From NCBI GenBank assembly GCA_964630775.1, contig CAZVYY010000025.1:1-64000 (forward strand): a DNA stretch of 64,000 nt, given 5' to 3'. This stretch comes from Anaeroglomus sp964630775. GTDB taxonomy: Bacteria; Planctomycetota; Phycisphaerae; Sedimentisphaerales; Anaerohalosphaeraceae. Within the stretch, counting starts at the first letter, position 1. Every line of letters starts with the position of its first letter. This document shows, piece by piece, positions 25,670 to 34,751 of the stretch. The notes beneath the pieces are model-generated. The model worked only from the letters and a program-made list of their open reading frames with translations. It was not told the origin of the DNA and searched no databases. Both the position numbers and the translations under genes were made by a program.

Positions 25670-25786
25670 CAATAACCCCAATTCTACACAACCAATATCG
25701 TTTTATAGTTTCTACTGGAAATTTCATCCATTTTCGGGCATAATCCGCATTCTGGTTTGGCCCAATTAAAATAGGAGTCCAAAAAT

Positions 25787-27337
25787 ATGTCTTCAGATCA
25801 GGTATTGATATTTGATACAACCTTACGCGATGGGGAACAGGCGCCGGGCGCCTCGATGTCTATCAGCGAGAAACTCGAGGTTGCCCAGCAGTTGGCACGG
25901 CTGGGTGTCCATGTAATTGAGGCGGGTTTTCCCGTGTCCTCGCCGGCCCAGTTCGACGCGACCAAGCTGGTTGCCGAACAGATTCAGGGGCCGGTGATTT
26001 GCGGTCTGGCCCGCGCCAACGAAAAAGATATCGACGCCGCAGGCAAGGCCCTGGCCCCTGCGAAAAAACGTCGTATCCATACGTTTATTGCGACAAGCCC
26101 GATCCACATGGAGTACAAACTCAAAAAGACGCCGGATCAGGTCTTGAAAATGGCCGTCGAGGCTGTGAAATACGCAACACAATATACCGACAATATCGAA
26201 TTCTCGCCAGAGGATGCCTGCCGCAGCGACTTATCCTTCTTATATGAAATTCTGACCGCAGTTATCGAAGCCGGCGCGACCACGCTGAATATTCCGGATA
26301 CCGTAGGGTATGTATTGCCCTACGAATACGGCCAGATTATCGCCAAGCTCAAAGAAAACGTCAAAGGCATTGATAAAGCTATCATAAGTACCCATTGTCA
26401 CAATGACTTAGGGATGGCCTCAGCCAATTCGCTGGCCGGTGTTCGCAACGGTGCGCGTCAGGTCGAATGCACGATTAACGGTATCGGCGAGCGGGCGGGC
26501 AATGCATCCATGGAAGAAATCGTCATGGCGATCCATACCCGGCCGGACTTTTTCCCGAATATTACGACCGGAATTAAGACAACCGAAATTTACCGTACCA
26601 GCCAGTTGGTATCTCAAATGACTGGCTTTGTGATTCAACCAAACAAAGCCATTGTCGGGAAAAATGCCTTTGCCCACGAATCCGGCATTCACGTGGATGG
26701 TATCCTGAAGAAACGTGAAACCTATGAAATTATGACGCCGGAGATGATTGGACTCGAAGGGTCCAGAATGGTCCTCGGCAGACACTCCGGCAGGCATGGT
26801 TTTGCCGACCGGTGTAAACAATTGGGCTTTAACCTGACCAAAGATGAACTGGATGCGGCATATCTGAAATTCGTCGAGATTGCCGACAAGAAAAAAGAGA
26901 TATTCGATGAAGATATTGCCGCGATTATCAGTGATGAATCGCGCGGGATAGAACAGACGTATCAATTGGAATATCTACATGTAGCCAGCGGGACAGGCAC
27001 CCTGCCGACGGCAAGTGTCAAGATCAAGACCAAAGATGGCGTGAAACTGGCGGTTGCATTGGGCGATGGGCCGGTGGATGCGGCATACGAAGCCATTCGT
27101 CAGGCGACAGGGCAATCCCCGAAGCTGGAAAATTACACGATTCGGGCCATTACCGAAGGCAAAGAGGCACTCGGCGAGGCCAATGTTCGCATTGCCAATG
27201 GCAAAGGCCGGGTCTTTATCGGACGCGGCGTTTCGACGGATATTATCGAAGCCAGCGCCAAGGCATACGTCGATGCACTGAATCGGATGGCAGCGGCGGA
27301 TACAATCAAACAGAATGAAACGAAAGTACAATTATAG
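25787..27337 (+). CDS. leuA: 2-isopropylmalate synthase
   Basis: A 516-residue enzyme that condenses 2-oxoisovalerate with acetyl-CoA, the first step of leucine synthesis. The TIM-barrel domain has the metal/substrate motif DTTLRDGEQAPGASM (residues 10-24), HCHNDLGMASANSLAGV and NGIGERAGNASMEEI. The C-terminal LeuA regulatory domain (about 390-505) that binds leucine is complete, so feedback inhibition is expected. Length and the HESGIHVDGILK segment favour leuA over homocitrate or citramalate synthases, as does the operon. AGGAGTCC lies upstream of the ATG. Confidence 0.95.
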   Translation: MSSDQVLIFDTTLRDGEQAPGASMSISEKLEVAQQLARLGVHVIEAGFPVSSPAQFDATKLVAEQIQGPVICGLARANEKDIDAAGKALAPAKKRRIHTFIATSPIHMEYKLKKTPDQVLKMAVEAVKYATQYTDNIEFSPEDACRSDLSFLYEILTAVIEAGATTLNIPDTVGYVLPYEYGQIIAKLKENVKGIDKAIISTHCHNDLGMASANSLAGVRNGARQVECTINGIGERAGNASMEEIVMAIHTRPDFFPNITTGIKTTEIYRTSQLVSQMTGFVIQPNKAIVGKNAFAHESGIHVDGILKKRETYEIMTPEMIGLEGSRMVLGRHSGRHGFADRCKQLGFNLTKDELDAAYLKFVEIADKKKEIFDEDIAAIISDESRGIEQTYQLEYLHVASGTGTLPTASVKIKTKDGVKLAVALGDGPVDAAYEAIRQATGQSPKLENYTIRAITEGKEALGEANVRIANGKGRVFIGRGVSTDIIEASAKAYVDALNRMAAADTIKQNETKVQL

Positions 27338-27362
27338 TAGTTCGGAGTTCTTAGTTCGGAGT
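27338..27362 (+). repeat. Short direct repeat after leuA
   Basis: TAGTTCGGAGT occurs twice in direct orientation (27338-27348 and 27352-27362), starting on the base after the leuA stop codon. It looks like a small tandem filler in the 88-base leuA-leuC gap. Confidence 0.6.
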
Positions 27363-27425
27363 TTATAGCAATAAAAACCTGCCTAAGAACGATGAGCAAT
27401 CAAGTGAGATCTTCAGGAGTTTTTT

Positions 27426-28688
27426 ATGGGAATGACAATAACGGAAAAAATATTCGCTCGGGCGGGCGGAAAAAACACGGTTCGGCCCGGCGATCTGGTA
27501 AATGCCAAAATTGACATGGTCATGTGTCACGATGTGACGACACCGCCGGCGATCTCGATGCTCAAAGAGCATGATATCGACCGCGTTTTCGACACGGAAA
27601 AAATCGCCGTGACGCCGGATCACTTCCAGCCGCCCAAGGACATTAAAAGCGCTGAGCTGCATAAACGGCTGGACGCCTGGGCCAAAGACAAAGGCATCAA
27701 GTATTATTATCCGCTGGGCAAGGCCGGCGTCTGTCACGCCCTGCTTCCGGAACAGGGGCATATTCGTCCGGGCGAAGTCATCGTCGGCGGCGATTCGCAC
27801 ACGTGTACTTACGGTGCATTTGCGGCATTTTCAACCGGTATCGGCTCGACCGACCTGGCGGCATCGATTGCCACAGGGCAGCTCTGGTTCAAAGTCCCGG
27901 CATCCATGAAATTCACACTGACCGGCAAGCTCCGCACGGGTGTTTACAGCAAAGACATTATCCTGGAAGTCATTCGCCGTATCGGCACCGATGGCGCCCT
28001 GTACCGGGCGATGGAATTTGTCGGGCCGACAATTAAGACCCTGAGCATGGAAGCCCGGATGACCATTACAAATATGGCCATCGAGGCCGGCGGCAAAAAC
28101 GGCATTATCGGCTTCGATGAGATTACCAAAGAATACCTCGACGGCCGGCTCAAAGGCAAACAGGATTACACGGTCTATGAATCGGATGCGGATGCATCGT
28201 ATATACATTCCGATACGGTGGATTGCTCGACGCTGGAGCCGCTGGTGGCATTCCCGCATCTGCCCAGCAACGGCAAAGTCATCGGCGAATGTGCAGGGCT
28301 GGCGATGGATCAATGCTACATCGGAAGCTGCACCAACGGTCGCATTGAAGATCTGCGTGTCGTTGCGGGCATCCTGAAAGGCCGCCAGGTGAAGATTCGC
28401 ACGATTGTCGTGCCGGCGACGCCGGAAATCTGGAAGCAGGCGATGAACGAAGGCTTGTTCGATATTTTCTATGAAGCCGGCTGCGTCATCAGCGCACCGA
28501 CCTGCGGAGCCTGTCTGGGCGGATTTATGGGCATCCTGGCGGCGGGCGAAAAGTGCATCAGCACCACAAACCGCAACTTTGTCGGCCGGATGGGCAGTCC
28601 CAAAAGCGAAGTGTACCTGGCCAGCCCGGCGACCGCCGCAGCCAGTGCCGTGGAAGGCAAGTTAGCGGATCCGAGAAAGTACCTGTAA
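27426..28688 (+). CDS. leuC: 3-isopropylmalate dehydratase large subunit
   Basis: A 420-residue aconitase-family subunit that isomerises 2- to 3-isopropylmalate together with LeuD. The 4Fe-4S ligands lie in CYIGSCTNGR and in SAPTCGACLGG. Other motifs are GDSHTCTYGAFAAFSTGIGSTD and NRNFVGRMGS. The length is of the short archaeal/bacterial LeuC type (about 420), matching the short LeuD encoded downstream. The gap to leuD carries a remnant insertion. Confidence 0.95.
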   Translation: MGMTITEKIFARAGGKNTVRPGDLVNAKIDMVMCHDVTTPPAISMLKEHDIDRVFDTEKIAVTPDHFQPPKDIKSAELHKRLDAWAKDKGIKYYYPLGKAGVCHALLPEQGHIRPGEVIVGGDSHTCTYGAFAAFSTGIGSTDLAASIATGQLWFKVPASMKFTLTGKLRTGVYSKDIILEVIRRIGTDGALYRAMEFVGPTIKTLSMEARMTITNMAIEAGGKNGIIGFDEITKEYLDGRLKGKQDYTVYESDADASYIHSDTVDCSTLEPLVAFPHLPSNGKVIGECAGLAMDQCYIGSCTNGRIEDLRVVAGILKGRQVKIRTIVVPATPEIWKQAMNEGLFDIFYEAGCVISAPTCGACLGGFMGILAAGEKCISTTNRNFVGRMGSPKSEVYLASPATAAASAVEGKLADPRKYL

Positions 28689-28689
28689 G

Positions 28690-28845
28690 AATAAAATCAA
28701 ATATCAAAAATGAAAATGCAAAATGACAAGGAAAAAATTCAAAAAGATTACGAGGCCATTTGCTGTTTTGCATTGAACTTGAAGAAATCAAAACAATTTT
28801 AATCTTTGATTTGTCATTTTGATATTTACATTTTGATTTTTAAAT
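28690..28845 (+). repeat. Relict of a four-helix-bundle gene element, leuC-leuD gap
   Basis: AT-rich insertion with partly complementary ends: left copies of AAATATCAAAAATG and GCAAAATGACAA, right TTGTCATTTTGATATTT. A 28-codon frame at 28716-28802 begins MQNDKEK, the same seven residues that begin the intact four-helix-bundle gene at 29353, then stops. It is best read as a collapsed copy of the same element, with the central coding part deleted. Confidence 0.65.
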
Positions 28846-28860
28846 TTTTAGGAGATAACG

Positions 28861-29343
28861 ATGGCAAAAGCACATGTATATAAACGCGATCACGTGAATA
28901 CCGATGAGATTATACCGGCGCGGTATCTGAATACCGACGATGCGGCCGAACTGGCCAAACACTGCATGGAGGACCTTGACACGGATTTTGTCAAGAAATG
29001 CAAGCCCGGCGATGTGATTGTCTGCGGCGACGACTTCGGCTGCGGCTCCAGCCGTGAACACGCCGTCTGGTCGATTCAGGGCGCCAAGGTCGGCGCGGTG
29101 ATCGCCCATTCGTTCGCCCGCATTTTTTATCGCAACTGCATCGATTGCGGTTTTTACCCGATTGAACTGCCGGATGCAGTCAAAAAAATCAAAGATGGCG
29201 ACGAACTGGAGATTGACTACGAAAAAGGTCTCATCAATAACAAGACCCAGAAAATGACGATCCAGTTCAATCCCCTGCCGGACTTTGCCTTGGCAATCAT
29301 CAAAGACGGTGGACTGCTGGAACATATAAAAAAGCAAAAATAA
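28861..29343 (+). CDS. leuD: 3-isopropylmalate dehydratase small subunit
   Basis: A 160-residue swivelling-domain subunit. It contains the substrate loop GDDFGCGSSREHAVW (about 57-71), and the N-terminus HVYKRDHVNTDEIIPARYLN is typical of the short LeuD form. It forms the isopropylmalate isomerase with LeuC. AGGAGATAACG precedes the ATG. Insertions flank it on both sides (28690-28845 and 29344-29790), yet the operon order stays intact. Confidence 0.95.
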   Translation: MAKAHVYKRDHVNTDEIIPARYLNTDDAAELAKHCMEDLDTDFVKKCKPGDVIVCGDDFGCGSSREHAVWSIQGAKVGAVIAHSFARIFYRNCIDCGFYPIELPDAVKKIKDGDELEIDYEKGLINNKTQKMTIQFNPLPDFALAIIKDGGLLEHIKKQK

Positions 29344-29352
29344 AAAATATAA

Positions 29353-29724
29353 ATGCAAAATGACAAGGAAAAATTTAAAGAGTCTTTTAAGCGAAGGCTT
29401 TATACGTTTGTTCTGAAGCTAATTGATTTTCTGGATAAACTGCCTAAAGACAATGTATCCAATCGTCTTAGTGACCAGCTCCTGCGAAGCGGAACAAGTA
29501 TTCTTGCCAATTACATTGAAGGGCAGGCCGCCAGCAGTAAAAAAGAGTTCACGAATGACTTTCAGATTTCGTTGAAATCATGTAACGAAAGCAAGGTCTG
29601 GCTTGCGTTACAACGAGACAGCAACCGATCAAAACCAGAAATCGTAAAATGGTTTCTTGATGAATTGCATGAATTGTCTAATATTTTGGCTTCAAGTGTA
29701 CTTACATTAAAAGGAAAACGATAA
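29353..29724 (+). CDS. Four-helix-bundle protein (23S rRNA intervening-sequence type)
   Basis: A 123-residue helical protein of the family first seen in 23S rRNA intervening sequences. Typical segments are LPKDNVSNRLSDQLLRSGTSI, NYIEGQAASSKKEFTNDF, the SLKSCNESKVWL segment and a final helix. The molecular function is unknown. It is inserted between leuD and leuB, nine bases after leuD, within AT-rich flanks (ATGCAAAATGACAAGG on the left, TTTGTCATTTTAATATTTG on the right) that match the relict in the previous gap. Codon use is much more AT-rich than in the leu genes. Confidence 0.85.
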   Translation: MQNDKEKFKESFKRRLYTFVLKLIDFLDKLPKDNVSNRLSDQLLRSGTSILANYIEGQAASSKKEFTNDFQISLKSCNESKVWLALQRDSNRSKPEIVKWFLDELHELSNILASSVLTLKGKR

Positions 29725-29835
29725 ATTTTGAATTTTAATTTGTCATTTTAATATTTGATTTTTGATATTTAATTTGATGTTTTGCGATATTCAGAGCAAA
29801 TGAAAATAGATTGATAATGAAAGGATAAATAAGAT

Positions 29836-30921
29836 ATGAAGACGTATAAAATCGCAATCATCGGCGGCGACGGCACCGGGCCGGAAGTGACCGCCGAGGC
29901 GGTGAAGGTCATGGACGCTGCGGCGGCCAAGTTCGGCTTTAAAACTGAAAAAACCGACTATGATTTCGGCGGCGAACGCTACAAACGCACCGGCGAGGTG
30001 CTGCCCGACGGGGCTATTGAGGAACTGAAAAAGCATGACGCCATCCTGCTGGGCGCCATCGGCCATCCGGATGTCAAGCCCGGGATTCTAGAAAAAGGCC
30101 TGCTGCTGGGAATGCGATTTGCGCTGGATCAATATATCAACCTGCGTCCGGTGCGTCTTCTGCCCGGCGTCGAATGCCCTATCAAGGACAAAGGCCCAAA
30201 AGAAATCGATTACGCCGTCATTCGTGAAAACTCCGGCGACATCTATACCGGCTCCGGCGGTCTGATGATGAAAGGCACACCGCACGAAGTGGCCACCCAG
30301 ACGGCGGTCTATAGCCGGTATCAGGTGGATCGCTGCCTGAAATATGCCTTTGAATACGCCCGCAAGTACGGCAAAAAAGCCCGCGGCGTCGGCAAGGAAA
30401 ACACCCTGGCCCTCGTCGGCAAGACCAACGTGCTGACATTCGTCTATGACCTGTGGGAACGGGCATTCCATGAAATGGGCGAAAAATACTATCCGGATAT
30501 CCGCCGGGATTATTATCACGTGGATGCGACCTGTATGTGGATGGTCAAGAGTCCCGAATGGTTTGATGTACTGGTTACCGGCAACCTGTTCGGCGACATC
30601 ATCACCGACCTGGGCGCCATCACGCAGGGCGGCATGGGAATCGCCGCCGGCGGCAACATTAATCCCGAAGGCGTTTCGATGTTTGAACCTATCGGCGGCA
30701 GTGCCCCCAAGTACACCGGCCAGAACGTCATCAATCCGCTGGCCGCGATTTGTGCCATGCAGATGATGCTCGAAACCCTCGGCGAAACCAAAGCCGCAGC
30801 CAAAATTGACCAGGCCGTACGGAATATTACCGCCAACAAGCTCAAATCCCTGGCGGCTGGTAAAATGGGCTACTCGACCACCCAGGTAGGTGATATGGTC
30901 GCCCAACTCGTTGCAGAATAA
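29836..30921 (+). CDS. leuB: 3-isopropylmalate dehydrogenase
   Basis: A 361-residue member of the isocitrate/isopropylmalate dehydrogenase family. It oxidises and decarboxylates 3-isopropylmalate with NAD. Motifs are IGGDGTGPEVTAEAVKV at the start, the substrate arginines in LRPVRLLPG, the metal-binding NLFGDIITDLGA and the adenosine loop EPIGGSAPKYTGQ. The sequence belongs to the subgroup that also holds tartrate dehydrogenases, but operon context fixes the assignment. It is followed by a strong terminator that closes the leu operon. Confidence 0.92.
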   Translation: MKTYKIAIIGGDGTGPEVTAEAVKVMDAAAAKFGFKTEKTDYDFGGERYKRTGEVLPDGAIEELKKHDAILLGAIGHPDVKPGILEKGLLLGMRFALDQYINLRPVRLLPGVECPIKDKGPKEIDYAVIRENSGDIYTGSGGLMMKGTPHEVATQTAVYSRYQVDRCLKYAFEYARKYGKKARGVGKENTLALVGKTNVLTFVYDLWERAFHEMGEKYYPDIRRDYYHVDATCMWMVKSPEWFDVLVTGNLFGDIITDLGAITQGGMGIAAGGNINPEGVSMFEPIGGSAPKYTGQNVINPLAAICAMQMMLETLGETKAAAKIDQAVRNITANKLKSLAAGKMGYSTTQVGDMVAQLVAE

Positions 30922-30945
30922 TCATTCTACTCTGCAAACCCATAG

Positions 30946-30974
30946 AGGCAGGCTTTCAGGGCCTGCCTTTTTTA
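30946..30974 (+). terminator. Intrinsic terminator of the leu operon
   Basis: Perfect 8-bp stem AGGCAGGC/GCCTGCCT with a 7-base loop, followed by seven Ts, 24 bases after the leuB stop. Confidence 0.85.
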
Positions 30975-31035
30975 TTTCTGACAATTCAGGTCAGCTTCAT
31001 CCATGAATCATTTTTTCAGAAGTACTGTAATGTCA

Positions 31036-31064
31036 TTGAATGCGTTCAAGTCATACTATATAAT
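31036..31064 (+). promoter_or_regulatory. Promoter of the GH51 gene
   Basis: TTGAAT (31036-31041), 17 bases, then a perfect TATAAT (31059-31064), 54 bases ahead of the arabinofuranosidase ATG. Confidence 0.7.
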
Positions 31065-31117
31065 CGTTGCCGAATAATATCGTAAGGAAACGCTGACTTT
31101 TTTTACAGGAGACTGGT

Positions 31118-33526
31118 ATGAGACGCAAAAGCATCCTAACCACATCGCATTTTATCCTTACCCTTTTATGTTTATCCGGACTTGTCTGTGCGGAAAATCT
31201 CTTGAGAAATCCCTCGTTTGAAGCCATACGAGGCGACTCGGTACGCGGCTGGACACAAAATACATGGGCAGGCACTGCCGAGTTCAGGGTATTCGAAGGC
31301 GGACACAGCGAGGCCCGCAGTGTCATGATCGAATCCAAAGACGGCGCGGATGCGTCCTGGTCACAGACGGTTCCGGCCAATCCCTTCGGCAAATATCGCC
31401 TTACCGGCTGGATCAAAACCGAAAACGTAACCCCCACCACCGGCCAGGGCGTCCAGCTCAATGCGCATGGGATTGACGCGGCGCGAACCAAATCCATCAC
31501 GGGTACCCAGGACTGGACCCAGGTGGAATGCGAATTTATGGCCGACGGCAACGACTCGCTGCAAATCAACTGCCTGTTCGGCGGCTGGGGCCAGGCCTCG
31601 GGCAAAGCCTGGTTTGACGATATCGAACTGACCCTGCTGGAGGTCATTAAGCCGGAATCCAAAACCGTCGGCATCGACATTCAGATCGATTCATCAAAGA
31701 CCTTCGAGCCGATTTCCAAATATATCTACGGCCAGTTCATTGAACATCTGGGCCAGTGTATCTACGGCGGCATCTGGGCGGAAATGCTGGAAGACCGCAA
31801 ATTCTATTTTCCGGTTCCCGCACCGGGCGATATCTGGCAAACCACCGGCGCCGGAGCTCGTGTCCTGCGAGCCTCACCATGGAAAATCGCCGGCCCCTCC
31901 GGCGTGGTCGTGATGACCACTGAAAATCCACTGTCCGGCAATCACAGTCCGCAGATTACTCTGAGCGGTACGCCGGCGGGCATTTATCAGGACCAACTGG
32001 CCCTGATTAAGGGCAAAGACTACACCGGCCGAGTGATCATGCGGGGTGAAGGCTCAGTTGGCCCTGTTCAGGTCAGCCTGGTCTGGGCCGACGGCGACAA
32101 GGGCCGCCAGACCGTAACACTCAAAAAGCCCGGCAAGAATTATCAGACCTACGATTTTGAATTTACCGCCGGCGCCGATGCGAGCAATGCACGTCTTGAA
32201 ATTATGGGTACAGGCAACGGGTCCTTTGTCATTGGAGCCGTATCGCTGATGCCAGCCGACAACATCAAAGGTTTCCGCAAGGACACCCTCGAGCTGCTCA
32301 AGCAGCTTGATTCGCCGGTTTATCGCTGGCCGGGCGGCAACTTTGTCAGCGGCTATGACTGGCGCGACGGCCTGGGGGACCGCGACCGACGACCCACCCG
32401 CACCAATCCGGCCTGGACGGGTATTGAAACCAACGACGTCGGGATGCATGAATTCATCGAATTCTGCAAACTCATCAATACCGAGCCGATGATTGCAGTC
32501 AATACCGGTTTTGGGGATGCCTATTCGGCCGCAGCGGAAGTCGAATACGCCAACGGCCTGGCCGATACACCGATGGGCAAACGGCGTGCTCAAAACGGCA
32601 GTCGGGAACCGTTTAAAGTCAAGTGGTGGTGCGTCGGCAACGAAATGTGGGGACGCTGGCAGCTTGGCTATATGCAGCTTGAACATTATGTCCTCAAGCA
32701 TAACTGGGTCGAAGAAATGATGCGCAAGGTGGACCCGACCATCAAGACCGTCGGCTCAGGCGACCTGGGCGGCGGCTGGACGGAAGGCATGCTCAGACAC
32801 TGTGCCGACCACATGGATCTGATCAGCGAACACTTCTATTGTCAGACCCGCGGCGATCTGACCGCACACGTCAGTTGGATGCCGGAAATGGTCAAGAGCA
32901 AGGCCGATGCCCATCGCCGATACCGGGAAACCATCCCCGGCCTGAAGGAAAAAGACATCCGCATCGCGCTGGATGAATGGAACTACTGGTACGGCCCGCA
33001 TGTCTTCGGCGAACTGGGCACGCGGTATTTCATGAAAGATGCGCTGGGCATCGCCGCCGGGCTGCATGAGTATTTCCGAAACTCGGATATTATTTTCATG
33101 GCCAACTATGCCCAGACCGTCAACGTCATCGGCTGCATCAAGACCACCAAGACCGAGGCCTTCCTCGATTCAACGGCCATGCCGCTGATTCTGTATCGTC
33201 GCGAATTCGGCACCCTTCCGCTGAACGTCAGCGGTTGGAACACGAAGCTGGATGTTTCGGCTGCACTGACCGAAGACCGCAAATACATGACCATTGGCCT
33301 GGTCAATGCCACGTATGACACCTATGAAATCACCCTCAATCTGAAGGGGCTGGCCGTTGCCGGCAAGGCCAAGGGGTGGATTATTACCAATCCCAATGTG
33401 CTGGCCTATAACGATGCGGGCAAACCATTGGAAGTCAATATCGTCCCGCTGCCGGACACTGACCTGACGGGCAAAATCACCGTCCCGCCGGTCAGCAATA
33501 CGGTATTTAAAGTGCCGGTTCAATAA
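31118..33526 (+). CDS. GH51 alpha-L-arabinofuranosidase, secreted
   Basis: An 802-residue enzyme removing arabinose from arabinan or arabinoxylan. A signal peptide covers about 1-26. A CBM4_9-like carbohydrate-binding domain follows (about 27-175; LLRNPSFEAIRGDSVRGW). The GH51 catalytic part starts near 205 (FEPISKYIYGQFIEHLGQCIYGGIWAE). Catalytic residues are acid/base E509 in CVGNEMWG and nucleophile E620 in ALDEWNYW. The C-terminal beta-sandwich is complete. It is a single-gene transcript with its own promoter and terminator, so it is not part of a local utilisation cluster. Confidence 0.93.
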   Translation: MRRKSILTTSHFILTLLCLSGLVCAENLLRNPSFEAIRGDSVRGWTQNTWAGTAEFRVFEGGHSEARSVMIESKDGADASWSQTVPANPFGKYRLTGWIKTENVTPTTGQGVQLNAHGIDAARTKSITGTQDWTQVECEFMADGNDSLQINCLFGGWGQASGKAWFDDIELTLLEVIKPESKTVGIDIQIDSSKTFEPISKYIYGQFIEHLGQCIYGGIWAEMLEDRKFYFPVPAPGDIWQTTGAGARVLRASPWKIAGPSGVVVMTTENPLSGNHSPQITLSGTPAGIYQDQLALIKGKDYTGRVIMRGEGSVGPVQVSLVWADGDKGRQTVTLKKPGKNYQTYDFEFTAGADASNARLEIMGTGNGSFVIGAVSLMPADNIKGFRKDTLELLKQLDSPVYRWPGGNFVSGYDWRDGLGDRDRRPTRTNPAWTGIETNDVGMHEFIEFCKLINTEPMIAVNTGFGDAYSAAAEVEYANGLADTPMGKRRAQNGSREPFKVKWWCVGNEMWGRWQLGYMQLEHYVLKHNWVEEMMRKVDPTIKTVGSGDLGGGWTEGMLRHCADHMDLISEHFYCQTRGDLTAHVSWMPEMVKSKADAHRRYRETIPGLKEKDIRIALDEWNYWYGPHVFGELGTRYFMKDALGIAAGLHEYFRNSDIIFMANYAQTVNVIGCIKTTKTEAFLDSTAMPLILYRREFGTLPLNVSGWNTKLDVSAALTEDRKYMTIGLVNATYDTYEITLNLKGLAVAGKAKGWIITNPNVLAYNDAGKPLEVNIVPLPDTDLTGKITVPPVSNTVFKVPVQ

Positions 33527-33539
33527 CCGAATAAACCGA

Positions 33540-33571
33540 GGGTGAAGCCGCAATGCTTCACCCTTTTTTTT
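33540..33571 (+). terminator. Intrinsic terminator after the GH51 gene
   Basis: Perfect 9-bp stem GGGTGAAGC/GCTTCACCC with a 6-base loop, followed by eight Ts. Confidence 0.9.
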
Positions 33572-33602
33572 GAAATTACCAGAGGGACTTTGATTTGCCG
33601 GC

Positions 33603-33631
33603 TTGAAGATTGAATCAATTTCTTATATAAT
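33603..33631 (+). promoter_or_regulatory. Promoter of the TGS GTPase gene
   Basis: TTGAAG (33603-33608), 17 bases, then a perfect TATAAT (33626-33631), 45 bases before the TTG start codon. Confidence 0.65.
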
Positions 33632-33675
33632 TCAGCGTATAGGAAACCGTACAATTTTTTGAAAGGAGAGGCGTT

Positions 33676-34668
33676 TTGCCCGCAAATCTAACCCCGGATT
33701 ACAAGAAAGCCGAAGACTGGTATCGCAGTGCCGCGACAGAGGAGGAAAAACTGGCCGCACTGGAGGAGATGCTCCGCGTCATCCCCAAACACAAGGGAAC
33801 CGAGAGTCTTCAGGCCGATATCAAGCGCAAGATGAGCAAAATCAAGGCTTCGCTTGAATCCGGGGGCAAGAAAGGGGCTGTTAAACATGTCGATGTCTTC
33901 CATATTCCCAGAAGCGGAGCAGGACAGATTGTCCTGATCGGCATGCCCAATACCGGCAAAAGCTCCATTCTGGCCGAGCTGACCAACGCCCAGGTCCATG
34001 TCGCGGATTATCCTTTCACCACCGAAAAGCCCCTGCCGGGAATGATGAAATTCGAGGATGTCCAGATTCAATTGGTGGACACACCTCCGATTACCGCGGA
34101 TTTTGCCCCCTCCGGATTGGTTAATACGCTTCGCAGTGCCGACATTATAGCCATCATCATCGACCTTTCCGGGGACGTGCTGGAACAGATGGAAGTCTGT
34201 ACAACATATCTGGATTCGCATAAATTGCTGCCGCCGCTGGATGACGAAAAAGATGCCGAATGGGTTCATCTGGCCCGCCCGACTCTGGTTGTCGCCACCA
34301 AATCCGACATCGCCCCGCCCGGCACGCTGGACACACTGAAAGAATTGACCTCCCGACCCTTTGAATATATCGAAATCAGCACCAAAACGGCAGCAGGCCT
34401 TGACATGTTTGCTCGACGCTGTTTTGAAATCCTCGACGTGGTGCGTATTTATGCCAAAAAGCCCGGCAGGGAACCGGACATGAAAGAACCGTTTACCCTG
34501 CCGCGAGGCTCTACGGTACTGGATTTAGCCTATCACATTCATCGGCAATTGGCCGAAACGCTCAAATCCGCCAGAGCCTGGCACTCAGCCACTGTTCACG
34601 ACGGCCAGAGCGTACCACGCGACCACGAACTGACCGACAAGGAAATCATCGAGCTGCATTTTGGGTAA
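33676..34668 (+). CDS. Obg/DRG-type GTPase with TGS domain
   Basis: A 330-residue P-loop GTPase. G1 is GMPNTGKSS (about 94-102). A G2 Thr lies in YPFTTEKPLPGM, G3 is DTPP (instead of DxxG) and G4 is ATKSD. The C-terminal TGS domain (about 270-330; LPRGSTVLDLAYHIHRQL) is the RNA/ribosome-contacting module of DRG and ThrRS. The N-terminal helical part lacks the Obg Gly-rich fold, so it is nearer to DRG/Rbg. It starts at TTG with AAGGAGAGG seven bases upstream. The role is presumably ribosome-associated (inference from family). Confidence 0.85.
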   Translation: MPANLTPDYKKAEDWYRSAATEEEKLAALEEMLRVIPKHKGTESLQADIKRKMSKIKASLESGGKKGAVKHVDVFHIPRSGAGQIVLIGMPNTGKSSILAELTNAQVHVADYPFTTEKPLPGMMKFEDVQIQLVDTPPITADFAPSGLVNTLRSADIIAIIIDLSGDVLEQMEVCTTYLDSHKLLPPLDDEKDAEWVHLARPTLVVATKSDIAPPGTLDTLKELTSRPFEYIEISTKTAAGLDMFARRCFEILDVVRIYAKKPGREPDMKEPFTLPRGSTVLDLAYHIHRQLAETLKSARAWHSATVHDGQSVPRDHELTDKEIIELHFG

Positions 34669-34751
34669 GATTCCCGTCTTGACAAACCCCTGTTTATGTT
34701 ATAGGGTTACCATCGGTTCCCCAAAAATAATCACAATAGCAGGAGTTTTCA

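Noticed and set aside
28716..28802. 28-codon frame as an independent small protein
   Set aside because: It matches only the first residues of the intact four-helix-bundle gene and stops early, so it is a relict.
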